DNA from: Peribacillus cavernae
GTDB taxonomy: Bacteria > Bacillota > Bacilli > Bacillales > DSM-1321
Assembly (NCBI RefSeq): GCF_003989135.1
Contig: NZ_RYZZ01000010.1
Location: 1 to 64,000 of the forward strand
Length of the DNA: 64,000 nt
Reading direction: 5' to 3'
In this document: piece after piece, positions 10,057 through 19,191 of the stretch
Layout of the letters: every line of letters begins with the position of its first letter
Position numbering within the stretch: position 1 is the stretch's first letter
Notes under the pieces: generated by a model
The model's database searches: none
What the model saw: the letters and a program-made list of their open reading frames with translations, nothing else
What the model was told of the DNA's origin: nothing
Position numbers and translations under genes: made by a program

Positions 10057-10110
10057 GTCGGTTACTCATCTTGAAGGAACCAAACCTCTTTTTCGTGGTA
10101 GATCATAAAG

Positions 10111-10197
10111 AAAACGTGCCGATTGCTAGCCTTGTAAAGGCGAAGACAAAGGCGTAGTTGCATTTATGCGGATAGGAAAGGTACTTTTCTATTAGCC
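10111..10197 (+). repeat. Leader element LE1, shared with the hbs leader
   Basis: Between the riboswitch terminator and ribU. GAAAAC, GCCGATTG, AGCCTT.TAAAGGCGAAGACA, AGGCGTAGTT, ATGC and AGGAAAG occur in the same order and almost the same spacing as at 37546-37635 upstream of hbs. It can form small helices: GCCTTgtAAAGGC, GCATttATGC, and GGAAAG with CTTTTC. I do not recognise it as a named RNA family. Confidence 0.6.
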
Positions 10198-10218
10198 AAG
10201 AAAGAAGGAGAGAGATCT

Positions 10219-10800
10219 ATGAAGACTACCAATGTAAGAAAACTGGTGTCACTTGCAATGTTGGGAAGCGTTTCATATGTGTTGATGCTGTTAAACTTTC
10301 CTTTTCCAGGATTTCCAACATTCTTGATGATCGATTTCAGCGAGATACCTGCTTTGATTGCGGCATTGCTATTTGGCCCGATGGCGGCCATTATCGTTGA
10401 ACTTATTAAAAACCTGCTGGATTATGTGATGACTGGAAGCCAGACAGGTGTTCCGGTAGGCCATATTGCGAATTTTACCGCAGGCGTATTATTTGTATTG
10501 CCGACATATTTCATCTATAAAAAGTTGAGTTCAAGAAAAGGGATGACATTTGGCCTTATTGCCGGCACGCTGATTATGGCTGTATTGATGAGTGTCCTCA
10601 ATTACTATCTTATCCTGCCAGCATATACGTTGTTCATGGGTTGGGATGCCATGTCAGGACCACAGGTGAGACAATTTGCCACCACTGCAATCCTGCCATT
10701 TAATATCCTGAAAGGAACCCTGATTACTGCTGTGTTCATGCTGCTGTTCATCAGACTGCAGCCGTGGATTAACAAACAATCAATTTATAAAAATGCATAA
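10219..10800 (+). CDS. ribU: Riboflavin transporter (ECF-type S component) RibU
   Basis: Substrate-binding membrane subunit for riboflavin uptake through the shared energy-coupling-factor transporter (B. subtilis FmnP/YpaA). The 193 residues form about five or six hydrophobic segments. The N-terminal segment has the ECF S-component pattern SLAMLGSVSYVLML, then FPTFLMIDFSEIPALIAALLFGP. The function rests on the fold and on the FMN riboswitch immediately upstream. ATG after GAAGGAGAG. Terminator at 10813-10848. Confidence 0.95.
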   Translation: MKTTNVRKLVSLAMLGSVSYVLMLLNFPFPGFPTFLMIDFSEIPALIAALLFGPMAAIIVELIKNLLDYVMTGSQTGVPVGHIANFTAGVLFVLPTYFIYKKLSSRKGMTFGLIAGTLIMAVLMSVLNYYLILPAYTLFMGWDAMSGPQVRQFATTAILPFNILKGTLITAVFMLLFIRLQPWINKQSIYKNA

Positions 10801-10812
10801 AAATGAATATAT

Positions 10813-10848
10813 AGCCAGTTTGTAGTCCCTGATGCAAGCTGGCTTTTT
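10813..10848 (+). terminator. Terminator after ribU
   Basis: AGCCAGTTTG pairs with CAAGCTGGCT, followed by a run of five T residues. Confidence 0.8.
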
Positions 10849-10922
10849 GCTGTCCTGGTCAAGCGGCCGATTTCTATCCCTGTTAACTTCCCTGAATATC
10901 TTGCGAAAAACATTTTCCAGTT

Positions 10923-10954
10923 AAAAAAAGCCACCCTAAACGAAGCGATGGCTT
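10923..10954 (-). terminator. Terminator after ferredoxin gene
   Basis: On the minus strand AAGCCA ... TGGCTT closes a hairpin containing the inner stem CGCTTCG, followed by TTTTTT. It lies five bases past the fer stop codon. Confidence 0.75.
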
Positions 10955-10959
10955 ACATC

Positions 10960-11502
<543 letters not shown>

Positions 11503-12576
11503 ATGATGGTGAATTCCGTTTTCTTTGAAGCGCTTTTTCTTTATTGTATAGATAAACTGAACGGAGAACGAAGTATCTTCGCAATTTATCATTTGTTAAA
11601 AGGAAAAAAATCCTCGCAGACCATCCAGGACGCTCACCTGTATGGGCTAAAAGAATTATTTGGTACCTATTCTCCTGTTACGAGGGAGCTCTTAGAACAA
11701 ATCTCTGCATCTTTGCTTCAAAGATCATTAATAGACCAACAAAGAGAAAGTCATTTTTTGCTTACGGAAAAAGGCCGGGATGTACTCCACGAATACGGGA
11801 AGAACTATCCACTGCCATCAGCTTTGGATGGCTGGAGCTATCAAAGTAATCCGGCCGCTTTTTGGGGAAGGCTGACCCTTCTGATTCAATCTCTTTCCCA
11901 TATCATTCACGAACAGAACCATTTTTATCCGATTCAAAGAAATGCCGACATCCAGAATTGGGTAAAACGTTTTTTTCGGCTTCATCTACAGAACCGGTCC
12001 CAAATAGGCAAGGGCCTTTTTGATGAACTAGTCATGCTTCTTGAAAAGAAAAGCGATATAGAGAGAAATATATTCGTGATGAGATTGACCGGCTCGCACC
12101 GGGTGGGAAGCACCTTCAAGCAAATTTCAGAAACAGCAAAGCTGGATGAAGTGTATATCCGCTTCCTTTTCCTGGGCATCCTTCATTCTATTCTTCATGA
12201 AATAAACGCCAACAAGACATGTTTCCCTTTTCTATTTTCAATAATCGAAGACCTGCCGGCAGGTGTGGACAAGCCGCTGACAGAGTCTGCCAAAGTTACT
12301 TTTGACCATATAAAAAAAGGCAAAAGGCCTGATGAAATCGCTGGGTTCAGACGTTTGAAAGTGAACACGATTGAAGACCATATCGTCGAAATTGTCCTGG
12401 CAAAGCCAGGTTTTCCGATAACGCCATTTGTTACAGAAGAAACAGCGGGCAAGATCACTGATACGGCAAAAAGGATGGATACAAAACAGCTTAAGCTCAT
12501 TAAGAATCAATTAGATGAGGATATCTCCTTCTTTCAGATACGCCTTGTTTTAGCAAAGGCAGGTGACAACCGATGA
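11503..12576 (+). CDS. ypbB: YpbB, helix-turn-helix protein linked to RecS
   Basis: Conserved Bacillus protein of unknown biochemical role, 357 residues. The N-terminal third resembles the HTH-like segment typical of YpbB (HLLKGKKSSQTIQDAHLYGLKELFGTY, given here as two adjoining parts: HLLKGKKSSQTIQDAH and LYGLKELFGTY), and the C-terminal third has a second helical segment ending VLAKAGD. It is translationally coupled to recS through ATGA, and this pairing is conserved in Bacillus, suggesting a DNA-related partner role. ATG at 11503 or 11506. Confidence 0.85.
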   Translation: MMVNSVFFEALFLYCIDKLNGERSIFAIYHLLKGKKSSQTIQDAHLYGLKELFGTYSPVTRELLEQISASLLQRSLIDQQRESHFLLTEKGRDVLHEYGKNYPLPSALDGWSYQSNPAAFWGRLTLLIQSLSHIIHEQNHFYPIQRNADIQNWVKRFFRLHLQNRSQIGKGLFDELVMLLEKKSDIERNIFVMRLTGSHRVGSTFKQISETAKLDEVYIRFLFLGILHSILHEINANKTCFPFLFSIIEDLPAGVDKPLTESAKVTFDHIKKGKRPDEIAGFRRLKVNTIEDHIVEIVLAKPGFPITPFVTEETAGKITDTAKRMDTKQLKLIKNQLDEDISFFQIRLVLAKAGDNR

Positions 12577-14093
12577 ATTTGGAGAAACAATTACATACAC
12601 ATTTTGGATTTAATACTTTTCGTCCAGGACAGAAGGAGATCATCTCTTCATTGCTTAATGGACAGCATACACTGGGGATGCTTGCAACCGGGACAGGGAA
12701 GTCTTTGTGCTATCAGCTTACAGGATACATCCTAAAAAAACCCGTCTTGATCGTTTCACCTCTTCTATCACTGATGCAAGACCAGGCGGAACAATTGAAG
12801 CATATGGGGGAAAAAAGTGTCCTGACGTTGAACTCTTTCCTCGAGCGTGAGCAAAAACGGGAAGCCATTCAAAATATCACTCGATACCGCTTTATCTTTT
12901 TGTCCCCGGAAATGCTTGCTGTTGAAGGTATTTTGAATGCTTTGAGAAACTTGGATATCGGCTTATTCGTAATCGACGAAGCACATTGCATTTCCCAATG
13001 GGGTTATGATTTTAGACCGGACTATTTACAGCTTGGAAACATCAGAAGAAAGCTTTCAAACCCATTGACTCTTGCCCTGACCGCAACAGCAACTGAAGAA
13101 GTCAGGGAAGATATCTCAGATAGGCTCGACCTCGACACTGTTCATCAGGTTATTTCGTCCGTTGACCGTGGAAATATTGCTCTAGCAGTAGAAACTTTTT
13201 CTGGTTATGAAGAAAAGCTGCAAAGGCTTTTAGAAATCACCCGGGAAAGCAAAGGGCCGGGAATTATATATTTTTCAAGCAAGAAAGCAGCAGAAAATAC
13301 GGCACTGTATTTGAAAGAAAATGGCATTGCGCATGTTGCTTATTATCATGGCGGTATGGAACAGGAGCAAAGAATGCTCATTCAACAGCAATTCATTACC
13401 GGTCAGTTAAGGGTTATCTGCTCTACCAGCGCATTTGGCATGGGAGTGAATAAAGAAAATGTCCGGTTCGTGGTTCATTTCCATCTTCCGTCCGGCATCG
13501 AAGCATATGTTCAGGAAACGGGCAGGGCAGGCAGGGATGGGAACCAGAGTGCGGCGATTATTTTATATTGTGAGGGCGACGAAGGGCTTCCGCTTCATCT
13601 TATGGAACAAGAACTGCCTACAGAACCACAAATAGACGGTGTATTTTCTTATGTGGATTTCAGCAAGTTTGTTTCGGAAAAACCGCCAGTGGCTGTACAA
13701 GAGGCGATTATCCAGCAATTTTCTTTAAGTGAAATCCAGTGGCGGTTTATCCAGCATTTTATCGGGTTAAATAGGGGACAAGGCAATGTGCTTAAAGTAA
13801 AGGAAGCCATGAAAAGATATGTATCCTCGCGCAAAGAGTATAAAACAGCGAAAATATACTCCTTTCTTACGTGGCTGATATCAAAGCAATGCAGGCGAGA
13901 AGGGGTATTGAACTATTTCCAGGAAGAAAAAAAATCTCAGAATGAACGATGCTGCGACCGTTGCGGCCTTGATCCGGAATTATTGCAAAACATGTCTGCT
14001 AACGGTTCCGAATTAGCAGCAAGCCGCTTCACCAATTGGAAACAAGATTTGGCGAAATTATTATTGAAAGCAGCAGACAGCAATGAAAAATAA
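12573..14093 (+). CDS. recS: RecQ-family ATP-dependent DNA helicase RecS
   Basis: Short RecQ-family 3'-5' DNA helicase (B. subtilis YpbC/RecS) acting in recombination and fork repair. The 506 residues contain Walker A in ATGTGKSLCYQ, motif II DEAH in VIDEAHCISQWGYDF, motif III in LALTATATEEV, the C-terminal helicase motifs (STSAFGMGVNKENV and ETGRAGRDG) and a zinc-binding cysteine set (CRREG ... CCDRCGLD). It lacks the HRDC domain of full RecQ. Overlaps ypbB by ATGA and overlaps ypbD at its 3' end. Confidence 0.93.
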   Translation: MNLEKQLHTHFGFNTFRPGQKEIISSLLNGQHTLGMLATGTGKSLCYQLTGYILKKPVLIVSPLLSLMQDQAEQLKHMGEKSVLTLNSFLEREQKREAIQNITRYRFIFLSPEMLAVEGILNALRNLDIGLFVIDEAHCISQWGYDFRPDYLQLGNIRRKLSNPLTLALTATATEEVREDISDRLDLDTVHQVISSVDRGNIALAVETFSGYEEKLQRLLEITRESKGPGIIYFSSKKAAENTALYLKENGIAHVAYYHGGMEQEQRMLIQQQFITGQLRVICSTSAFGMGVNKENVRFVVHFHLPSGIEAYVQETGRAGRDGNQSAAIILYCEGDEGLPLHLMEQELPTEPQIDGVFSYVDFSKFVSEKPPVAVQEAIIQQFSLSEIQWRFIQHFIGLNRGQGNVLKVKEAMKRYVSSRKEYKTAKIYSFLTWLISKQCRREGVLNYFQEEKKSQNERCCDRCGLDPELLQNMSANGSELAASRFTNWKQDLAKLLLKAADSNEK

Positions 14094-14664
14094 ACAGGCA
14101 GAACTTATCAAACAGCTCTCTGATAAAGAACTGTATCTTAATTTAGTATTCACGCAAATAATCCTGTTAATCGTTTCACTGGTTTTAAGTATTATTTTAT
14201 TTGAAGATATTTCTTCTTTTTTCGACTTATTCCAATTCAAGGATTGGAGAATTCTGACCATAGGCGGATCTGCAGGCGCAGCTGTCATTTTCTTGGATAT
14301 CCTGATGATGAAGCTCCTGCCGGAATCGTATCACGATGACGGGGGAGTAAATGAGCGGATTTTTAAAAATCTGCCGGTCCCGATGATTTTTATAGTGGCG
14401 CTGACGGTTGGCTTGAGCGAGGAGATTCTATTTCGGGGGATTATACAAACCCATCTTGGCCTGTTTTGGACGAGCTTGATTTTTGCGCTTATTCATTATC
14501 GTTATCTGTTTAACTGGTTTTTATTTGTGAATATTACTGTTCTCAGTTTCTTTATCGGCATTCTTTTTGAAGTCACCGATAATTTGCTTGTTACGATTTT
14601 TACTCATTTCCTGATTGATTTTATACTTGGAATCATTGTGAAGAACAAGGAAGGCAGCCATTAA
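14083..14664 (+). CDS. ypbD: CPBP/CAAX-type intramembrane metalloprotease-like protein YpbD
   Basis: Integral membrane protein of the ABI/CPBP family, 193 residues with about five to six hydrophobic segments. The signature glutamates and arginine are in LSEEILFRGIIQ (about 112-123), followed by a histidine in FALIHYRYLFNWF and a C-terminal HFLID, the three motifs of the putative metal-dependent active site. Substrate unknown. The ATG lies inside the end of recS (11-nt overlap), showing operon membership. Confidence 0.88.
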   Translation: MKNKQAELIKQLSDKELYLNLVFTQIILLIVSLVLSIILFEDISSFFDLFQFKDWRILTIGGSAGAAVIFLDILMMKLLPESYHDDGGVNERIFKNLPVPMIFIVALTVGLSEEILFRGIIQTHLGLFWTSLIFALIHYRYLFNWFLFVNITVLSFFIGILFEVTDNLLVTIFTHFLIDFILGIIVKNKEGSH

Positions 14665-14689
14665 TTATCACAACAGAGGAGAGAGGTAT

Positions 14690-15283
14690 ATGGAACAGAA
14701 TATCAACACTCAGCATGGCCAGGCAGAGAAATTACAGTCAGATGCAGGACAGGAAAGAAAAAAGAAACCTCTTCCGAGCAGAAGCGAAATGCGCAGAAAT
14801 AAGAAAAAAAAGAACAAATGGAAAATGAAGTTCCCTTTGCTTAAGCTGCTTGCGTTGTTTTTTATCCTGATGCCCGTATCGATATACGGCCTCTATACAT
14901 ATTTCGGACAGAAACCTCTAAGCGCTTTGGGGGAAAATGGCTTTGAGACGGTGGAGATAAGCGGCGGGACTGAGGAAGACGGCATCCCGGGTACGGATGA
15001 AGCAAAAAGCCCTGAAGATGCTCAGGAAACGAAAGCGCAGCAGACAGATTCTATCGCTGCAGGCACCCAGACACATCGTGATAAGCAGGTTCAAGACAGC
15101 AAGGAGCAGGAAAAAGGATATAAAATTTTATATCATACGGTAGAGCCGGAGGAAACGATTTTCGATGTTTCATTGAAATATTACAACTCCGATGATGGCG
15201 TCGCTTTGATTCAAAAATGGAATCAGCTGAGCGGAACAGGAATCGAGGTTGGCCAGGTTTTAAAAATACCAATTAAACAGTAA
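14690..15283 (+). CDS. ypbE: LysM-domain membrane protein YpbE
   Basis: Type II membrane protein of 197 residues. It has a long basic cytoplasmic tail (about 1-43, rich in K and R), one membrane helix (about 47-68), a low-complexity Glu/Gln/Ala linker, and a C-terminal LysM domain (about 148-196; ETIFDVSLKYYN, then GIEVGQVLKIP) expected to bind peptidoglycan. Ribosome-binding site AGGAGAGAGG. It follows ypbD by 25 nt. Confidence 0.88.
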   Translation: MEQNINTQHGQAEKLQSDAGQERKKKPLPSRSEMRRNKKKKNKWKMKFPLLKLLALFFILMPVSIYGLYTYFGQKPLSALGENGFETVEISGGTEEDGIPGTDEAKSPEDAQETKAQQTDSIAAGTQTHRDKQVQDSKEQEKGYKILYHTVEPEETIFDVSLKYYNSDDGVALIQKWNQLSGTGIEVGQVLKIPIKQ

Positions 15284-15446
15284 TCCAAGCTCAAGCCCTC
15301 CCTTAAAGAACACGGTTATCCTCACTGGATCTTTCTGCTGTCAGTTTTTTTATACGTGATCTTCCATTCCAAAATGAAAAAGCGGGCATAATTGCAGGAC
15401 TCGAAAAATATATTTTGGTGAATATATGTAGCGAGGAGGAATCGGT

Positions 15447-15905
15447 GTGGAGCCCGCAATCATTCTATTGGACGAACACACAGACCAGGCAACAAAGCAC
15501 ATGCTGCAAACTGTAATCGAAAGAAAAAGAAAGTTTGATCTAGCCAAAAGAAATCATCTTGTAAGCATTTGGGCTTCAATGACGATGGCTGCGATGCTGC
15601 TGGTTTATGTATATTTTTATATCGCCCGTCCCTATTCGGATTCATTCTTCGACATGTTCAGCGTGTTTGTAGATAATGATAATCATTTCCTTTTCTTGCT
15701 CGCCACAATTGGCTTATACGGCTTTATGATTGTGCTTAAGCAAATGAGGGATAAAGCTGAAAAGGAATACCAGGGGCTTCGTTGTGAAATCATCGACAAA
15801 AGCAAGGATCTCTGGAAACAGGAATCACAATGGACAAACCGCCACAAAGTATTTGAGATGATGAAAAAAAATTATGACATTAATCTATATCATGAAAACA
15901 AATAG
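15447..15905 (+). CDS. ypbF: YpbF family membrane protein (DUF2663)
   Basis: Uncharacterised Bacillus membrane protein of 152 residues. Two hydrophobic segments (about 42-62 and 80-98) are flanked by a charged N-terminal helix and a charged C-terminal region ending YDINLYHENK. GTG start with GAGGAGGAATCG upstream. It stands 163 nt after ypbE and 15 nt before ypbG. Confidence 0.82.
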   Translation: MEPAIILLDEHTDQATKHMLQTVIERKRKFDLAKRNHLVSIWASMTMAAMLLVYVYFYIARPYSDSFFDMFSVFVDNDNHFLFLLATIGLYGFMIVLKQMRDKAEKEYQGLRCEIIDKSKDLWKQESQWTNRHKVFEMMKKNYDINLYHENK

Positions 15906-15920
15906 TTAGTGGGAGATAAT

Positions 15921-16712
15921 ATGACAATCGTATATAGTGCAGCGGCCATTTTGCTTATTGTAATCGTGCTAATCATGGTAAGAACGGCGTTTGTAAATAA
16001 AGTGGTTGAAAAAGATTTGTTTTTTGATGATTTTCCAGAAACATTCCGTACAATAAGCGTTTTTTTTATTTCTGATATACATAGGCGCTTAGTAACGGAA
16101 AAGCTTCTCGATGAGGTGCGCGGTAAAGCTGATATCGTCATTATTGGAGGCGATATTACCGAGAAAGGTGTGCCAATGGAGCGGATTGAAAAGAATATCG
16201 TGAAACTAAAAGGGGTTGGCCCGCTTTATTTTGTCTGGGGAAATAATGATTATGAAGCGGATTACCATATGCTTGATGCGATTCTCTTAAAACACGGCGT
16301 GAAAATTCTCGATAACACTCTCGTTGTGATTGAATCGGATCAAGGGGAAAAAATCGAGCTCATCGGAATTGACGATATCAGCATGGAACGGGATCGTCTC
16401 GATCTCGCCCTTAGCGAATCCGACCGTGCAGTTTTCAAAATTCTCGTCAGCCATAACCCATTAGTATCGGGACAGATAAAGGATGAAAATAATATTTCTC
16501 TTGTGTTAAGCGGTCATACACATGGCGGCCAAATCAGGTTTTTTGGATTTGGCCCATATGAATTGGGGGGAATGAAAAAACAAGGGAGCACCCTCCTATT
16601 AACGAGCAATGGTTATGGCACCAGTACACTTCCCCTCAGGCTTGGGGCAGAGCCGGAAACGCACCTTCTCCATCTTAAGAAAAGCGTCGCTGGCAAAAGC
16701 TTCACTATATAA
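15921..16712 (+). CDS. ypbG: Membrane-anchored metallophosphoesterase YpbG
   Basis: Calcineurin-like phosphoesterase, 263 residues, N-terminal membrane anchor (about 4-23). Metal-binding motifs appear in order: DIHRR, GGDITEKG, GNNDYEAD, SHNP and SGHTHGGQ. Substrate unknown. I start at the ATG (15921), seven bases after GGGAG; a GTG twelve bases upstream is the alternative. A strong terminator overlapping the ypbH leader follows. Confidence 0.88.
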   Translation: MTIVYSAAAILLIVIVLIMVRTAFVNKVVEKDLFFDDFPETFRTISVFFISDIHRRLVTEKLLDEVRGKADIVIIGGDITEKGVPMERIEKNIVKLKGVGPLYFVWGNNDYEADYHMLDAILLKHGVKILDNTLVVIESDQGEKIELIGIDDISMERDRLDLALSESDRAVFKILVSHNPLVSGQIKDENNISLVLSGHTHGGQIRFFGFGPYELGGMKKQGSTLLLTSNGYGTSTLPLRLGAEPETHLLHLKKSVAGKSFTI

Positions 16713-16718
16713 AGGATA

Positions 16719-16779
16719 TGCACCCCGGCTAAACACCTTCATATGATGTATGAAGATGGTATCCAGGGGGCATTTTTTT
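16719..16779 (+). terminator. Terminator hairpin containing the ypbH ribosome-binding site
   Basis: TGC-A-CCCCGG (16719-16728) pairs with CC-A-GGGGGCA (16763-16772). An inner stem CTTCATA / TATGAAG has a 5-base loop. Seven T residues (16773-16779) directly abut the ypbH ATG. The GGGGG that serves as ribosome-binding site is the right arm of the stem, so the same structure can stop transcription and hide the translation start. Confidence 0.75.
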
Positions 16780-17364
16780 ATGAAGCTTGAGCGATTAACC
16801 AATAATAAGATAAAGATTTTTTTAACTTTCGATGATTTAATTGACAGAGGATTGACGAAAGAAGATGTTCATGGAAATTCGCTTAAGGTTCACAAGCTTT
16901 TTCAGGAAATGATTGAAGAGGCATGTGAGGAGTTAAGTTTTAAAATGAGCGGGGCGATTGCAATAGAAATTTTTTCTCTGCAGGCTCAGGGCTTGATTAT
17001 TATCGTAACGAAAGATGAAGAAGAAATAGCGGATGACGACGAAGATGATGAATTTCTCGATTTGCAGGTCAAGGTAGGGGAGCATCCTGATATTCTCTAT
17101 ACCTTCTCCGACTTGGAAGATGTCATCCAGCTGTGTTATGCATTAAAGTCCATCGAAATCGAGAGTTCTTCTTTATATCGTTATGAAAACCATTATTATT
17201 TTCTAATTAACCGGGTTCAAGAAAGCCGATATGATGCAGTGATCTCCCTGGCCGCTGAATACGGCTCTGTCTCGACGCTGACCCTATTTCGGGTCCAGGA
17301 ATACGGAAAACTTATAATTACTGATGAAGCGGTCAGTGTCCTTACAAGCCACTTTCTCAAATAA
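16780..17364 (+). CDS. ypbH: MecA-family adaptor protein YpbH
   Basis: Paralogue of the ClpC adaptor MecA, 194 residues. The N-terminal domain (MKLERLTNNKIKIFLTFDD..) is the substrate-binding type; an acidic linker (EEIADDDEDDEF, about 86-98) leads to a C-terminal MecA-like domain (about 105-190) that binds ClpC. Start at ATG 16780, giving an N-terminus that aligns with B. subtilis YpbH (MRLERL..). An ATG ten codons upstream lies inside the hairpin and is less likely. Confidence 0.9.
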   Translation: MKLERLTNNKIKIFLTFDDLIDRGLTKEDVHGNSLKVHKLFQEMIEEACEELSFKMSGAIAIEIFSLQAQGLIIIVTKDEEEIADDDEDDEFLDLQVKVGEHPDILYTFSDLEDVIQLCYALKSIEIESSSLYRYENHYYFLINRVQESRYDAVISLAAEYGSVSTLTLFRVQEYGKLIITDEAVSVLTSHFLK

Positions 17365-17385
17365 AGAATAAGATCGGATAGATGT

Positions 17386-17540
17386 GTAAGGAAGTATTTA
17401 CGATGAACGAAGGAAAGCGATAGCTTTTCGAGGATGTCGCCAAAAAATCGCAGATTTTTTGGCTGCGGTGCCTTTCTGGGAAGCCTTCCTTAATGCTGAT
17501 GTCAATGTTCCTTTTTACAAGGCGCCTGCGCTTTTCTTAT
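17386..17540 (+). repeat. Modular palindromic repeat, copy R2 (divergent, with its own hairpin cassettes)
   Basis: Shares two blocks with the family: the hairpin CGAAGGAAAGCGATAGCTTTTCGAGG (written here as CGAAGGAAAGC + GATA + GCTTTTCGAGG), also in R3, and the terminal block GTTCCTTTTTACAAGGCG..TGCGCTTTTCT. Between them sits a perfect 11-bp hairpin GCCAAAAAATC / GATTTTTTGGC with loop GCA (17439-17463) found nowhere else in the window. AAGGAAG (17388-17394) and CTTCCTT (17484-17490) form an outer inverted repeat. Confidence 0.7.
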
Positions 17541-17669
17541 GCAGCTGACCGTTTTTTACAAAGAATGAGGATAAACACATGCAGGGCAGTGGAAAAATGT
17601 AAAAAAGGTAAAGCTTTGATAGCGCTTTCAGAACGGGTTGAGAATAGAAAAAATGACGATTATAATGCT

Positions 17670-17697
17670 TTGCATAAAGAGTTCAAAGGTGTATACT
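17670..17697 (+). promoter_or_regulatory. Probable sigma-A promoter of gudB
   Basis: TTGCAT (17670-17675), 16-base spacer, TATACT (17692-17697), 54 bp before the gudB start. Confidence 0.45.
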
Positions 17698-17751
17698 ATT
17701 GTCTGAAAGGTGACCCATAGCCTTTTATATGATTTTTTAGGAGGTACACAG

Positions 17752-19029
17752 ATGGTAGCCGAAAAAGGTACTGACCATACTAACGATGAAGATAAACATG
17801 ATGTGCTAAAGTCGACTCAGACTGTTATACATAAAGCGTTGGACAAACTCGGTTATCCGGAAGAAGTCTTTGAACTCTTGAAGGAGCCGTTACGACTACT
17901 GACAGTAAAGATCCCGGTGCGGATGGACGATGGATCAGTAAAGATCTTTACGGGCTATCGCGCACAGCATAATGACGCTGTAGGACCTACTAAAGGCGGA
18001 ATCAGATTCCATCCAGACGTGACGGAGCGCGAAGTGAAGGCGCTGTCGATCTGGATGAGTTTAAAATGCGGGATTGTTGACCTGCCTTATGGCGGCGGCA
18101 AAGGCGGCATCGTATGTGACCCGCGTAATATGTCATTCCGCGAGCTTGAAAAACTTAGCCGCGGCTATGTGCGTGCCATTAGCCAGATTGTTGGCCCTAC
18201 GAAGGATATTCCCGCACCTGACGTATTTACCAATTCGCAAATCATGGCATGGATGATGGATGAATATAGCAGAATCGATGAATTCAATTCTCCAGGATTT
18301 ATTACAGGAAAACCGCTTGTTCTGGGAGGATCACACGGCCGTGAAACTGCTACCGCAAAAGGCGTAACCATTTGTATAGATCAGGCTGCCAAAAAGAAGG
18401 GTATCCAAATTGAAGGTGCACGCGTCGTTGTCCAGGGCTTCGGAAATGCAGGAAGTTACCTGGCTAAATTTATGCATGACGCCGGAGCAAAAGTAGTCGG
18501 CATCTCAGATGCATATGGCGCCCTTTACGATCCAGCCGGCCTTGATATTGATTATTTATTGGACCGCAGAGACAGTTTTGGAACAGTAACGAAGCTGTTT
18601 AAAAATACGATTACAAACAAAGAGCTGCTTGAGCTTGAATGTGAAATTCTTGTTCCGGCGGCGATAGAAAATCAAATAACGGAAGAAAATGCGCATAATA
18701 TACGAGCGAAAATCGTCGTGGAAGCTGCCAATGGACCGACGACCATTGAAGCTACTCAAATCCTGACCGACCGCGACATTTTGCTAGTGCCTGACGTGCT
18801 TGCCTCTGCCGGCGGTGTGACGGTTTCTTACTTCGAATGGGTCCAAAATAACCAGGGCTATTACTGGACTGAAGAAGAAGTGGAAGAAAAGCTTGAAACC
18901 ATACTTGTGAAATCCTTCAACAATATCTATGAAACAGCCCAAACCCGCCGAGTCGATATGCGTCTTGCCGCTTATATGGTAGGTGTCAGGAAAATGGCAG
19001 AAGCTTCCCGCTTCCGTGGCTGGATCTAA
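17752..19029 (+). CDS. gudB: NAD-dependent glutamate dehydrogenase GudB
   Basis: Converts glutamate plus NAD to 2-oxoglutarate and ammonium; main catabolic glutamate dehydrogenase of Bacillus. The 425 residues carry the substrate-binding GPTKGGIRFHP, catalytic lysine region PYGGGKGGI, a Rossmann motif VVQGFGNAGSYLAKF, and the C-terminal dinucleotide-domain end. The segment REVKALSIWMSL has a single VKA, so the three-residue duplication that inactivates gudB in laboratory B. subtilis 168 is absent and the enzyme should be active. ATG follows AGGAGGTACACAG. Terminator at 19079-19111. Confidence 0.95.
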   Translation: MVAEKGTDHTNDEDKHDVLKSTQTVIHKALDKLGYPEEVFELLKEPLRLLTVKIPVRMDDGSVKIFTGYRAQHNDAVGPTKGGIRFHPDVTEREVKALSIWMSLKCGIVDLPYGGGKGGIVCDPRNMSFRELEKLSRGYVRAISQIVGPTKDIPAPDVFTNSQIMAWMMDEYSRIDEFNSPGFITGKPLVLGGSHGRETATAKGVTICIDQAAKKKGIQIEGARVVVQGFGNAGSYLAKFMHDAGAKVVGISDAYGALYDPAGLDIDYLLDRRDSFGTVTKLFKNTITNKELLELECEILVPAAIENQITEENAHNIRAKIVVEAANGPTTIEATQILTDRDILLVPDVLASAGGVTVSYFEWVQNNQGYYWTEEEVEEKLETILVKSFNNIYETAQTRRVDMRLAAYMVGVRKMAEASRFRGWI

Positions 19030-19078
19030 TCGACATTGTAGATTTTCGCCAATGCTTCTTCATTGAAACGGATAATAA

Positions 19079-19111
19079 AATCTCCTATCATTAGCGGGTA
19101 GGGGATTTTTT
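19079..19111 (+). terminator. Terminator after gudB
   Basis: Nine-bp stem AATCTCCTA / TAGGGGATT (one G-T pair) followed by a T-run. Confidence 0.75.
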
Positions 19112-19191
19112 AATTGTGGTAATTTACAGATAAGCAGATAAAAATGGTATTTTTTAAAAGAAAGTATAATTGCAAGAGGAGTGGCTCATCC

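Noticed and set aside
17493-17720. 75-codon ORF upstream of gudB
   Set aside because: It starts inside repeat R2, has no ribosome-binding site and covers the gudB promoter region.
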